A stretch of DNA of 64,000 bases from Anastatus disparis (GCA_017163975.1 JAFFSR010000395.1:132001-196000), one strand, 5' to 3'; numbered from the stretch's first letter, positions 10,579 through 22,494 are shown. The notes: generated by a model from the sequence alone, not told the origin. Numbers and translations: made by a program.

Positions 10579-11881
10579 AAATTTTTTTTTGATTGAAGGA
10601 TCGTATTGGATATATTAAAGAATAATCAGAGAAAATTTATAATTTCTTACCTATTTATATGAAGTGCATAAAAATATATTCAAAGGGCTTATAATACAGT
10701 GTTCAAAAGTGTGTTAATTAACCGCTAAGTGCGTCAAATAGAATATTATATGTTAAAGGCACAAATCAAATAAACATACATAAAATTAAATGCGAAGTGC
10801 ATTATTAAAAGCAAATAGCGTCATTAAAAATAAAAATATTATACGCGAAGTGTATTATCAAGTACGAATAGCGTCATTGAAAATAAAAATATTAAACACG
10901 AAGTGTATTATCAAATACGAATAGCGTCATTGAAAATAAAATATTAAACGCGAAGTGTATTATCGAATACGAATAGTGTTATTAAAAATAAAATATTAAA
11001 CACGAAGTGTATTATTAAAATACGAATAGAGTTCTTAAAAATAAAAATATTATACAAATAAAATTAATATATTATACGCAAAGTGCGTAATTGAAATAAT
11101 GTCTATATACGCGAAATTGCGCGATTGAAAATCATATATCAAATAAATTATACAATTTATATAAAAATTGTCAATAAAAATAAATGTAAAATCATTTATC
11201 TGTACATCAATTATTTTAGCAAATAAAAATTACAAAGTCTTTATAAACTGATTTCAAATAATATCATTTATTTAGTGCATTGAGAAATTACAACATACAT
11301 CCATAATTTTCGCACAATTATTTAATTTGAAAAGTGAAATAAGTTTGAAGTTCACGATCAATAAACAAATAAAAAGAAAAGTTGACTAAACAGTAAAAAT
11401 TCAATATTATTTAAAATATTGAGTTATATTAAATAATACTAAAAACATATTAATTTTTATGAAAAGAATATAAAATTAAAATTCAAAGATACCAAAATAA
11501 AGTAAACAGACTGCATTTAAAAAATAGACAGTTGTCATCAAAACATTGCAAGTGTATTGAACTTCGAAAATACAAGCTCAGCAAAATTTTTTTTTTTTTC
11601 ACCGTACGCTCTCGTGTAGGTATAACAGCAGTGAGTTAATATCAAGTTTTAAAACATAGATCGGCAAAATTCTTTATTTTTATGTAAGAGTAGTTGGTCA
11701 GTGTCAAAGAATTGTTAATAACGTATGTAATATTCTTTGTTTACAAACGGCATTTAAAAAAAAAGAGAGAGAAACACAGTCAACAGTATTTATAATTTTT
11801 AAACTTACAATTTTATGTACGAAATTTAATATTTTAAATAAATAAAACTCTTCATTTTTAATTAAATAATAAAGATTTCAA
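10579..11881 (+). other. Untranslated leader of the LTR retrotransposon
   Basis: About 1.3 kb of AT-rich sequence between the primer binding site and the first ORF, without coding signal. Its main structure is the tandem repeat at 10792-11055, listed separately. Confidence 0.6.
10792..11055 (+). repeat. Tandem repeat, about 53 bp x 5, in the leader
   Basis: Five consecutive units start at about 10792, 10845, 10898, 10950 and 11002. Each has the form (G/A)CGAAGTG(T/C)ATTAT, then ACGAATAG(C/T)GT, then TTRAAAATAAAAATATTA. Degenerate further units (CGCAAAGTGCG, CGCGAAATTGCG) follow to about 11130. Each unit places a GC-richer core in AT-rich spacers, which is how arrays of protein-binding sites often look. 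Confidence 0.9.
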
Positions 11882-12748
11882 ATGAGTAAAATAAATTTTA
11901 ATCAGATAACAAATTATATAAAAGAAGGGAAAACACAGTGGGTAATATCATACTCTAAATTAGAATTATCTGAAATTTGTCGAAAATTTAAAATATCTAC
12001 TAAAAAAGACGAAAATATTAATGCTATTCGTGAAAGAATTAGAAATCATATTAAACAAGCAGTTTTAAGAGAGCAAGAAAAAACAGGAAAAAATATCTAC
12101 GAAAATATTAATCCGTTTCGCAAAAGCACTAAAATTACACGCATTCCGACTAAAAGTTAAGATCAAACAATTGAAAGTAATAATTTAAATAAAACCTTAG
12201 ACGAAACAGTTGATAGTAATGCTTCAAATACAACTTTAGAAGAAACATAAAAAAATAATATCTCAAATATAATTACGGACGTTCAATCAAATATTAATAC
12301 AGATAATTCAAGTGAACAAAATACACTATTAAATAAATATACAGGCACAATTCCAAAAACATTTCCACAAATTACTAAGACGAAACAAAGTCATAATAAA
12401 AATAAAGAAGACAGTTTTACACAAAAATACACTTTAGCGACAAACGTGACGATTTTATCAGACACTAATACATCACTTAACGATACGCAGGAATTTTCAT
12501 CTGAACAGACAAAATATCAAGAAATAAAAAGTATTGAAAACAGAAAAAATATTACTTTAGCTGATAATAATAATACAACAGATAAAAACGTGACAGTTTC
12601 ATCAGAAAATAATTTAACTATTGACGAAACAATTAACGACTTACAGGAATTTCCTATTAAACAGGAGAGTTATTACGAAATAGAGGGTATTGGAAATCTA
12701 GAAAATATAATTTTTGATAATAATAATAAAAATAATATTACAGTATAA
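11882..12748 (+). pseudogene. LTR element leading ORF (gag N-terminal or accessory)
   Basis: One frame from the ATG at 11882 to the TAA at 12746-12748, interrupted by stops at 12158-12160 and about 12248. The first 92 codons are basic and helical (FNQITNYIKEGK, LSEICRKFKIS, INAIRERIRNHI), resembling a SAP-like or matrix-like fold. The rest is an acidic, Asn/Thr-rich low-complexity region containing two copies of a (N)D(T/L)QEF element. The next ORF starts three bases after the stop in another frame, so this may be a separate ORF or the N-terminal half of gag joined by frameshifting. No family was recognised. Confidence 0.5.
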
Positions 12749-12750
12749 AT

Positions 12751-14220
12751 ATGCCTAATAATACAAACATGGCAAATACTTCGGGATATTCTTTTAAAGA
12801 AATGTCAAGATTAGTACCTGAGTTTACGGGTAAAAATATACCTCTGGAAAAGTACATAGATTCGTTAGAAATTGCAAAAGATATGCTGACTGCGGATGAA
12901 CAAAAGAAATTTATGAATCATATAAGATTCAAAGTATCAGAAACGATTCTTACTGCTATAAAAGGTAGTAACATTGAAAGTATTGCAGATTTTATTAAAA
13001 CAATAAAGAAACTATATCCTGAAATCGATAATTTACATTCATTGTATGCACGATTGGAACAAATACAACAAGGGGAAAATGAATCAATGGTTGAATATGT
13101 AGAAAGAATAATAAAGTTAACATTAAAAATTAAAGATAAGAAACAAAATGAAGAGGGTATATTAGAAGATGCTTATTAACGTTTTACAAATGATTTAGCT
13201 AAAGATACATTAAAATATTTTAGACAAGGATTAAAAAATAAAATCAGATTTGAATTGGGAGTGGTGGCAGATTATTCAAGTGCAACCATTAAATCAATAG
13301 AAATTGAAAAACAACAGGAGAAACAGAAGGATATTAGGATAAAGACAAATTCGTCTAGACAGAAAATCATGTATAGTAAAATTTTTGAAGATAAACCTAA
13401 AAAAATTCAATGCTGTCAAATATGTAAAGACATAGGCCATGAGGCATTGTGTTGCAACAATACAGGCTGCATATATTGCAAACAGCCAACTCATCCATCA
13501 TTTAAATACACAAATGCAAAGAATAAAATTATACTAATATGCAAGTTCTGTTATCAAATAGGTCATTCAAGAAGCATGTGTAAATATTTAGAAGACGATG
13601 AATATTGTTGCCAATATTGCCAGGAAAATAATCATCAAATAGGCCACTGTCCAATCATACAAAAATATGAATTATGCTTGAAATGCAATAAGAACGGACA
13701 TAATACTAACTTTTGTAATCAAATTACAGAAAAAAGTATTACCCCTACGTAAATATGCAATCTGTGTAACAGTGAACACAATACTATTGATTGTGAAAAA
13801 TTTAAGATATTTATAAATCAGGCCAAACCTGATAATCAAATACAATGTCAATTATGTGACAAATGGGGTCACTCAGGTAAAGAATGCAGAAATAATAACA
13901 TCAGTCAAAATAATTTTAATCAAAATAAAATGTTCGTAGGAGATAATAGAAATAATAATTCATATGGACAATGAATTCAAATGAAATTTTTTAAATATTG
14001 CAAAAATAGAGGACATAATATAGAGGAATGTAGGAAAATACAATACAAAAAACCTCAAAATGTACAATGCCCGTATTGTAAAAGATTAGGACATTTAATC
14101 GATACATGTTTTACATTAAAGAATATAGAAAGTAAGCTAAGTAAATTTTGCACATTTTGCAAAAGCATAAATCACACAGAGAGAGAATGTCAAGCTAAAT
14201 TAAACACATCAGTTCATATT
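12751..14220 (+). pseudogene. gag: Gag capsid and zinc-knuckle array
   Basis: One frame continues from the ATG at 12751 and is broken only by in-frame stops at 13177-13179, 13750-13752 and about 13971. Codons 20-140 form a retrotransposon gag capsid-like domain (LVPEFTGKNIPLEKYIDSLE, YPEIDNLHSLYARLEQIQQG, ESMVEYVERI). From about 13400 there is a long array of CX2CX4HX4C-type zinc knuckles, for example CQICKDIGHEALC, CKFCYQIGHSRSMC, CLKCNKNGHNTNFC, CQLCDKWGHSGKEC, CPYCKRLGHLIDTC and CTFCKSINHTEREC. With degenerate ones there are about ten. Ordinary Ty3/gypsy gags have none to two. Gag packages the element RNA into particles, and zinc knuckles bind RNA. The stops may be decay or programmed readthrough. 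Confidence 0.8.
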
Positions 14221-15257
14221 CACAACAAAAGTCGCTCAAAGTACGTTAAAATTATTGAACAAAAAGAAACATTACATAATGCAATGGAATTTAAATCAGA
14301 AATAAAGAATGATTCAACAACAGTAAAACTACATAATAAAAAAAATATAACGAACAATGAATTGAAAAAAATTATACGATTCAAAACTGAAAACATTAAT
14401 GATAATAATAATATACCAATTTATATATTTAAACTAGGTGACACACTACAATTTATCGAGATACGAAATCCATATACTAATGATTTATGCAAATTATTAA
14501 TAGATACGGGTGCCCAACTTAACATCATAAAAGAAAAATTAGTACCACAAAATTATATTAATAATAATATTAAATTATATTTGTCAGGAAATACCGATAT
14601 TTTGGTTAAAACATGTGGTTTAATTACCTTCCCTATTAATAATTCGTGTACAAATTTCCACGTAGCATCTGAAAAATTTTCAATACCTTATAAAGATATT
14701 TTAAGCATAGATGTATTGAGAAAAAATAAGTTAAGATTAGACAAGGGATATTTAGAAATAAATAGTAAAAAATCCTTTATTCAAACAGATTATAAAAACG
14801 ATAAAAATTCATCGATAAATTTATGTACAGAGAACATCGAAATCAATGACACAGCAGTTAATAACGCTTTTTATTATATCATGCCAATGCAAGACAATAA
14901 ACACATATCTTCGATTACACAATTTCTACAGAATAAAAATGAAAATATTGAAAACTTTATGAAAGAAATCAACTGTGTTCTAGAAAAAGATGAATGTAAA
15001 AACAACAAGGATATAGAATATGAACAATTTCTATTAAAACTTGAAGAAAACACAAATTTTAACATTAATAATAAAGACAAAGAATTTCTTACATATTTTA
15101 TGGAAAAAGATATTTTAACAAATTTTATATTAGATAATCATGAAGAAGAATTTCATAAATTTGAAGAAAAATTAATGCATAAAAATATAAGTTATATATA
15201 TGAAGAAAAAATAGATCGTAGAGAGGAATTAGTAAGTAATATAAGTTTAAATTGTTG
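14221..15257 (+). pseudogene. pro: Retropepsin-type protease and linker
   Basis: This continues the gag frame without a stop to the LINE insertion. The catalytic loop CKLLIDTGAQLNIIKEKL (DTGA at about 14502-14513) marks an aspartic protease, and ILSIDVLRKNKLRLDKG is the usual C-terminal part of the fold. About 180 further residues of charged helical linker follow, rich in Glu, Lys and Asn. The gag-pro-pol polyprotein is cut by the LINE fragment at about 15257 and resumes at about 16280. Confidence 0.8.
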
Positions 15258-16279
15258 TTTCCGCACTTTAACTACTGCTCAGTAGTTTTGCTCGATGCTT
15301 CGCAGGGGTTGAAAAGACGTTTACAAAGACTACAAAATTCATGTGTGAGATATGTAATGGGTGTGAGAATGGGCGATCATATCTCTCCTCATAGAGCTGC
15401 TCTTGGCTGGCTGCGTACTGATTCAAGGAGACAGTATTTTATGGCTGTACTTATGTACAAAATCGTGCGCATGAATACTCCAGAGTATCTAGTGAGTCTC
15501 TTTACTAGATATGTACCTAGGGTAGCCACTAGAGGAGAGATTAAGGACTTTGCAGTGCCCTTCATGCGTACTGAGACTGGAAGAAATTCCTTTCAAGTTC
15601 AAGGTGCGCATTTTTGGAACTCCCTGCCTGCCGATATAAAAAATCTTCCATCGCTCGGCAGGTTTAAGTCGGCTTTGAGGAGGTACTTACTCGACCTCGA
15701 GTGATCTTAATTTTAAGTATTTTAATTTTATGTTAATTTATTTTGTTTTGTCTTATATATAGATTTAAGGTGTGAATGTATTTATTAGCGCGAATGATGG
15801 TTGAATGAATGCAGAAAGAATGAGTGATTCTGTTTCTTTTTATTAATAGTTATGACATCTTCGGTATCAAGTTTTTATTCTTTGAATTTTATTATTATAT
15901 TATTTTTTTATTATTTATTGCTGCATTCTTTTGTCTAATTTTATTTTTATTTGATGTCATGACTATGCTTTATGCTTTATCTTTTAAATTGTGTTATTTG
16001 ATTTTAATTTGATTTTAATTTTATGACTGATAGATAGTTAAGACTGTTTTTATTGTAATTTATGTTTTCATGCTTTCTGCGTGTATTTAGAGTAGTCTGT
16101 GATATCGCTTTTACATAGTGACTTACTGATACAGTATTATATATTAACTTTAATATTTGACTGTGATATCTTATCATATTATGTGCAATACTTTATACAG
16201 AATTATTATTTATTGCTTGATGTATTACATGCCTTTTTGTACTCTTTTACAAAATAAATTGATATCTATCTATCTATCC
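15258..16279 (+). mobile_element. 5'-truncated LINE inserted in the LTR element pol
   Basis: The ORF 15252-15704 encodes the very C-terminus of a non-LTR reverse transcriptase. Signature blocks are RRLQRLQNSCVRYVMG, LGWLRTDSRRQYF, MYKIVRMNTPEYL and HFWNSLPADIKNLPS. It is followed by about 570 bp of 3' UTR ending in TATCTATCTATCTATCC, the short tandem tail used by some LINE clades. The host pol reading resumes after it with AAATCATTGTGAAGAG; the flanking AAAT on the left side suggests a short target duplication. Clade not assigned. A diverged piece of the same 3' UTR lies inverted at 24924-25055. The small plus-strand ORF at 15824-16012 is UTR, not a gene. Confidence 0.85.
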
Positions 16280-18265
16280 AAATCATTGTGAAGAGAAAGA
16301 ACAAAATATAAATAATTTAACTTTAGAAAATAATGACATGTTTTGGTTAGAAGGAGAAAATATTGAAAAATGCAATTTAAAACAACATGAGATAAATTTA
16401 ACAGATAACAGACCAGTATATGTTAAACAATTTTCATTGCCACATAAATCAAGAGAAATCGCTATTACAGAAACTCAAAAATTAATTGATAATAATTTAG
16501 TAAGGCCTTCTAAAAGCGCATATAACGCTCCAGCATTTATAGTTAAGAAGAAACCAGGTCCTGATAGAAAAGAAAAATGGCGATTAGCTATAGATTATAG
16601 AAAATTAGAAGAGAAAACTATACCAGATCCTTATTTAATACCATCTATAATTGAAATTTTTGATGATTTAGGCGGAAATAAATATTTTACTACTGTAGAC
16701 ATGGTTTCAGCTTTTCACAATGAAAGAATCAGACATACATAAAACAGCTTTTAGTGTACACCCTTCAGGAAGATTTGAATTTACGGTATTATATTTTGGC
16801 TTAACTAATTCACCACGAACATTTATGAGGGTAGCAAATACAGCTCTTGGTGAGCTAATAAATAAAAAAAAATGTCATGTTTATATAGATGACATCATTA
16901 TAGCTGCAAAATCAGAAAAAGAACATAATATTAAATTTAATCTAGTTGCTACAAAATTAAGGGAAGCCGGATTAAAACTAGAACTAACAAAATGCGATTT
17001 TATGGAAAACGAAGTAGCATTTTTAGGTCATATTATAAGTAAAGAGGGTATCAAAGCAGATCCAAAAAAAATTGATGCAGTAAAATTATTTCCAACACCA
17101 AAGGCAGTTAAAAACATTAGAGAATTTTTGGGTTTAGCAGGTTATTACACAAAATTTATTAACGACTTTGCTAATATAACAAAACCTTTAACTTTAGTAT
17201 TACAAAAAGACGTAAAATTTACTTGAGATTCAGAGAAACAAAAGGCTTTTGATATATTAAGAGACACACTATGCTCTGCACCTTTATTATTATTTCCACA
17301 GTTAGATAAACCATCTATAATCACTACAGATGCATCAAGGTATGCTTTAGGCGCTATATTATCACAAGGTGGAATCGGGAAAAATAAATCCATAGTATAC
17401 GCTTCTAGAGTATTAAAAGGTCCTGAACTAAAATATCACACTTATGAAAAAGAAGCATTAAGAGGAGGCCGGATTCGCTGTCCTTGTCTAATTGGCATTT
17501 TTGTTATTTACTCAAGTATTAATCGGTGTATCTGCAAATTGAAGGTTAAGCGCAATAGATATTATTATTACAAATATTTATGCACAAGAAAAAAAATCTA
17601 TCCCTTTGTTTTTGAGAAAAGTAAGGAACGCGAAAATATTATAAACATAATCTTTTACTTCGGCGTTCCTTACTTTTCTCAAAAACAAATCGGTAGATTT
17701 TTTTTTTCTTGTGCATAGATATTCATAATAATAATATCTATTGCGATCAACCTTTATTTTGAAGATACATCGATTAATACTTGAGAAAATAACAAACAAC
17801 TCAATTGTTACTCGGTCGGTATCAGGTTCTACTCCGGCCTGCCGTTAAGCATATTATTTGGAATAGAAACATTTAGAAATTACGTATACGGGAATAAATT
17901 TACAATAGTAACAGATCACAAGCCATTATTATCATTTAGATCGGCTGATAAAAATAACAGAGTTCAAAGATAAAGACTTAAACTTGCAGAATATGATTAT
18001 AATATAATTTATAAAAAAGGAAAAATGAATGTAAACAGCAATGCATCATCGAGAAACCCAATAGATATTATAGAAATTAATGTTATAACTAGAGCACAAA
18101 AAGAAAAAGAAAACGAAGCAAATGTTGAATTAACAAACATACCAACAAATGAAATGAAAATTCAAAAATTAAATGAGGAACGTATACGTACTAAAAAGAA
18201 ACGTGGTCGACCGAAAAAAATTAAAATGATACCAAATGAGGAAATTATAACTGTCAACAATTAAG
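16280..18265 (+). pseudogene. pol: Reverse transcriptase / RNase H, interrupted by a MITE
   Basis: Ty3/gypsy-type RT. 16338-16740 carries KQFSLPHKSREIA, VRPSKSAYNAPAFIVKKKPG, WRLAIDYRKLEEKTIPD and TTVDMVSAF (first catalytic Asp). A frameshift near 16725 leads to 16720-17226 with VLYFGLTNSPRTFMR, the YIDDI active site (about 16883) and FLGHIISKEGIKADPKKI. After a TGA at 17224 the RNase H follows: SIITTDASRYALGAILSQGG, then HTYEKEAL. A 383-bp MITE splits it at 17462-17844, after which the domain resumes (LFGIETFRNYVYG, TIVTDHKPLLSF). A TAA lies near 17971. The tail after RNase H carries an AT-hook-like KKKRGRPKKIKM at about 18200. Frameshift, stops and insertion make it inactive. Confidence 0.9.
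17458..17848. mobile_element. TTAA-flanked MITE inside RNase H (copy 1)
   Basis: The insertion lies between TTAA at 17458-17461 and TTAA at 17845-17848; removing it and one TTAA restores the surrounding RNase H reading frame. Ends are GAGGAGGCCGGATTCGC and, inverted, CGGCAGGCCGGAGTAG. The interior is a long hairpin: TTACTCAAGTATTAATCG, TATTATTATTA and GAAAAGTAAGGAACG recur as reverse complements on the other side. TTAA duplication is typical of piggyBac-like transposition, so this is probably a non-autonomous piggyBac-type element. A second copy in opposite orientation is at 50860-51252. Confidence 0.9.
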
Positions 18266-18720
18266 AATAAATACAAGAAAATATATACTTAAATAAATCT
18301 AATACTATTATATATTCTAAAAATTCTATACAAAGTAGAAAAGATAATATATTACATTTAATTACGAATGAAAGGATATCTTTGGATGAGATTCGAGATG
18401 AATATATTATACACAAAAATATTAATATAAATAACGATTTAAGAGATTATGAAATTAAAATAATAAATTATAAGAAGAGAAAAATTTTTATAATGTGCTT
18501 AAATATAAAAGAATCATCAATATTAATAAAAGAAAAATTAATAAATAATTTGAATACGTTAAAAGATTTATTAATTAAAAATAATTGTACTATATTTAAT
18601 ATATCAAAAAATATAAAAAAATATTAAATATAAATTGGAATAAAATTGAAGAATTGTTATACAATATTTTAAAAAATACAAGTATAAAAGTTATAATTTG
18701 CTTAAATAATACATAATATG
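18266..18720 (+). pseudogene. Pol linker between RNase H and integrase
   Basis: Open but stop-containing sequence (for example 18382-18627, 81 codons) that is Asn, Lys and Ile rich with no recognised domain. By position it belongs to the pol spacer between the AT-hook-like segment and the integrase zinc domain of the same LTR element. Confidence 0.4.
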
Positions 18721-18734
18721 TTGAAAAGGAAAAA

Positions 18735-19774
18735 AGAAATGAAATTTTTGAACTATATCATTCTTCAAGTTTAGGAGATCATTCGGGAGTAAATAGAACA
18801 TATAATCGAATTAAAAATAAATATTTCTGGAAAAATCTTAAAATCGATATACAAAATCGTATTAAAAACTGTGAAAAATGTCAGAGAAATAAATTAAAAG
18901 AAACAAAACAAAATAACCTATGATAATAACAGATACTCCAGAAAAAACATTCGATAAAATCTTATTAGACATAGTAAGACCTCTTTATATAACTAAAAAT
19001 AATAATCAATATATATTAACTATTCAAGATCATTTACCAAAATTTTTTATATCTGTCGTGCTGAAAGATCAAACAGCAGAGACTATAGCTGACGCATTTA
19101 TAAAAAAATTTATTTGCATTTTTAGTTCAGCAAAACTAGTACTTACAGATAAAGGTGCAAATTTTACAGGCAAATTAATGAAAGCTATTTTAAAAAGATT
19201 TAAATTAAAAAAAATCGAAAGTACTGCCTTTCATCCACAATCTAATGGTTCATTAGAAAGGGCTCATCATCCTTTATGTGAATATTTAAAAAATTTTGCT
19301 GATAAAAAATCAGAATGGGATGATTGGCTTGAACTTGCACTATTTAACTATAATACTAGTGTTCATTCAAGTCATAAATTTACACCATATGAACTAGTTT
19401 TCGTCTACCCAGCTAGATTACCATCTAGTAAACCTTTAAAATCATCAGAAAAATTACAGACCTTTAATGACTATATAGAAAAATTATTAATAAATATAAA
19501 AAAATATTGCAAAAATAGCTTGTGAAAATTTAATACTATCAAAAGAAAAGTCTAAATTATATCACAATAGATTCATAAACCCTGTAGAATTTTAAATAGG
19601 TGATAAAGTATGGCTTATAAAAGAGCCAAAACCAGGTAAATTAGGAAAAAATCAAAACCCGGGACCTTATGAAGTATTAAAAGTCCACGAAAATAGCAAT
19701 ATCTCTATAGATTTTAAGGGTGGCTCAAAATTAGTTCATGCAAATAAATTAATTTTACGTGAACGAAAAAATTA
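18735..19774 (+). pseudogene. Integrase of the LTR retrotransposon
   Basis: The zinc-binding HHCC domain is at about 18756-18890 (HSSSLGDHSGVNRTYNRI, then CEKCQRNK). The catalytic core in ORF 18920-19525 has the first Asp in ILLDIVRPLY, the second in LVLTDKGANFTG and the Glu in SLERAHHPL, with the usual AFHPQSNG before it. The C-terminal GPY segment follows at about 19594-19774 (GDKVWLIKEPKPGKLGK, NPGPYEVLKV) and stops at about 19774. Frames change near 18920 and after 19525, so the protein is broken. Integrase inserts the element's DNA copy; the order PR-RT-RH-IN is that of Ty3/gypsy. Confidence 0.88.
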
Positions 19775-19780
19775 ATATTA

Positions 19781-19793
19781 TTTTATGTTTCAG
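19781..19793 (+). other. Splice acceptor candidate for env mRNA
   Basis: TTTTATGTTTCAG lies between the end of the integrase frame and the env ATG at 19823. A polypyrimidine-type acceptor in this place is what a spliced subgenomic env mRNA would need, as known for insect errantiviruses. The matching donor in the leader was not identified. Confidence 0.45.
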
Positions 19794-19822
19794 AAAGAAA
19801 AAGGAAAAGAGAAAGAAAAAAA

Positions 19823-21798
19823 ATGCTGTTCATTTTATTCATTTTATTATCTATTGTTAAAGAAAATTGTGCAATTATTGGATTTAATTGCGAATTTACG
19901 GATCCAATCATCACTACATATTCACTATTAGACACAGGAGAATGTGATTTTCAGCAAGAAAATATTACAATGACCAACTTACAATAGAATTATTACAAGT
20001 AGCGGAATTAAAAAAAATTAAGGTTATACAATCTAAAATAGAAATTCAAAGAACGGTTTTTCATTGCGGAATGTTCATTCACCTTGGATCCACTGCTCAT
20101 GCTTTGCAAAAATATCTATACGAAATAAGTCATGAAAAATGCAAATTTATTCACGACACAGGAATATTAAAATTCGACAATATTCATACTATAGCCGATC
20201 TTAAAATAAATTCTACAAAATCAATAGGAATAGATTTTGCAGGCTCAGTGAAAGATAAAACATGCACAGGAGCATCGTACGCAGACAACTTCGGATCCTG
20301 GGACAACGTATTGGTGCAGGGACTTATAAAAATAACATTATTAGAAGAATATGCTCAAGTAAGTCCAAAAAACGATAAGATTAGATTAAATTCGGGAACA
20401 GTATGTAAATTTTCGGATCAACATTGCATTGATTCACAAGCAGGCTATAATTTTTGGGCACACTTACCTACAGAAGCGGGTTTAAAACAGAATATGAGAC
20501 TTTATACAGAGGCTCTGCAACTATAATTAATTTACCAAATCAAAATCCCGTATATACTGTAAACACAGAATCAATATCATTTTCTTTGCCCGCTTCAAGT
20601 AATGTAAAAATTTGCGATAGAATATTAACAAAAACGGAACACCCTAAACTATTCATTTTAGATATAGCTTATAATAAAATATTATTCGACGATAATATGA
20701 TAAGAAAAGATGTAACAAACTTAGATTTATTTACATATATATACTCAAAATTTGTATATATTAAAAAACATTTTAGGGCTGATCTCACAGATTTATATTT
20801 TAACATTTTAAAAGAAAAATCCGAACTTGGAAAAAAAATTATACGTGAATCTCTATCCCTTGCATCCATAGCTCCCGACGAATTTGCCTTTAATATCATG
20901 CAAAAACCAAGGTATTTAGCTAAACTTGCCGGCGAAGCAGAACATGTAATAAAATGTACGCCAGTAGAAGTCCAGCTATTTCATACAAAGAAATGTTACA
21001 TACAATTGCCTGTATCAACAAAAAATGAAACATAGTTTTTAACACTGAAAACACATATATTACTGAAAACAGGATCAGGAATAAATTGTAATTCAATAAT
21101 CCCGCAATATTAAAAAATCGGAGAAGATTGGATAAGCCTTCTACCAAAACCAAGACCAACAAAAAATATAGTAAAAACTTTAAAATCAGATACAAAGAGA
21201 TCATGGACATCAGAAAAAGTAACAACGTTGGCAACAAGCGGAATATATTCACAAGATGATTTACAAGAATAACGACAACATATCATGTTTCCTTTTAAAG
21301 AAGCAGCTCTACTAAATGCCATAGCAAGAGGAATACAGGGAGAACAAAACACACAAGAAGATCTATTAAATAATCTACTTACAGAAAGTACATTATCTCA
21401 TATCGCAGAAAATACTTGGAATAAATTCATAAATACATTAACAACATTTGGATCTATAAGCTCAGCCATAATAATGATATTAATAATTATTCAAATAATT
21501 AAGTTTACTATGGGCATAATCATAAGGGGCTATACCCTACACACTATTTATGGCTGGACTATTAATTTTGGGAGCAATTTTCAGCTCTATTACTCATTTA
21601 ATGACTACATTAAAGAATAATCAAATAAAAAGAGAATCTAAGTATGAAGAAATTGAATTACAAGGAGTAAAAATTGAAAAACCAGATATATCACAACCTA
21701 TTTTTCAGCATCCTCTACCTAAACGAAACCTAACACCATTACCTAAACCAACCCCCCCACCTCTACCAGAAGTCACCATATATTACTCCCACAAATAA
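19823..21798 (+). pseudogene. env: Envelope-like glycoprotein of the LTR element
   Basis: The ATG at 19823 starts a hydrophobic signal-peptide-like N-terminus (FILFILLSIVKENCA). The body continues in other frames at 20071-20526 and 20454-21035, then to 21620 with further stops, and the last segment is at 21550-21798. It is Cys-containing, about 650 residues in total, with a hydrophobic membrane segment near 21460-21520 (IIMILIIIQIIKF) and a Pro-rich cytoplasmic tail. By eye the pattern resembles the glycoproteins of chuvirus-like RNA viruses that some insect retroelements have acquired, more than the baculovirus F-type env of Drosophila gypsy. This assignment is inference. Two or three frameshifts and at least four stops make it inactive. 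Confidence 0.55.
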
Positions 21799-22494
21799 AT
21801 CCTTAGTCTCAAAGCCACCAGAAAAAAAGAGATTCTAGTATTTAATATCATTTAAGACTAATTAATTATAAAAATTTTGCAATTTAATACATTCGAAATT
21901 AGCCCATTAATGTCATTCAATTTTATTTTATTGTGTGTACATATATGTATATTTACATGTATAAACAATAAGGCAGATACATATATAAGTCTTTAAAAAC
22001 TAAAACAAGTTCTAACTATATAAATAATTATTCATTTAGACTTATAATAACTTAGTTATGCAAGAATAGATTATAAAATATATGATATTTATACTTGTCA
22101 GTACAAGAAAAACTTAACTGTATTAAATAATTGACAGTCTGGCGTCTAAATTTCGTAATAGGTTTCTACGTTGTTAAATCGCGTGCAATTCAACTTTAGC
22201 GAGGAGAGAGGTGAATGACACCAAGCGAATATGTCATTTACCTATACAATATATTAAAATCGTCAACCCGAATAATACTCTAATTTTAAGCAAAATTTAT
22301 TTTTTTTATGTTAAATTGATTTTTAATTACTAAAGGTATAAGGACAGTTTTAAAAAACAAATGAAAAAGTAACATAGAAATTCGAAATAATATTGTTTTA
22401 AAGCAAACATGCCAATAATATTGAAAGGAATTGAATTATTTAAATTTAATAAGACTTAAATAAGAAAAAGTATTTATGAGAAAAAAAAAATAAA
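21799..22494. other. AT-rich 3' noncoding region of the LTR element
   Basis: No ORF or repeat structure was recognised between the env end and the hairpin MITE. A GC-richer patch around 22140-22220 has no assigned meaning. Confidence 0.4.

Noticed and set aside
10792..11055. Possible CRISPR-like array in the regular 53-bp repeats
   Set aside because: Contiguous tandem repeats with no unique spacers, in a retrotransposon leader.
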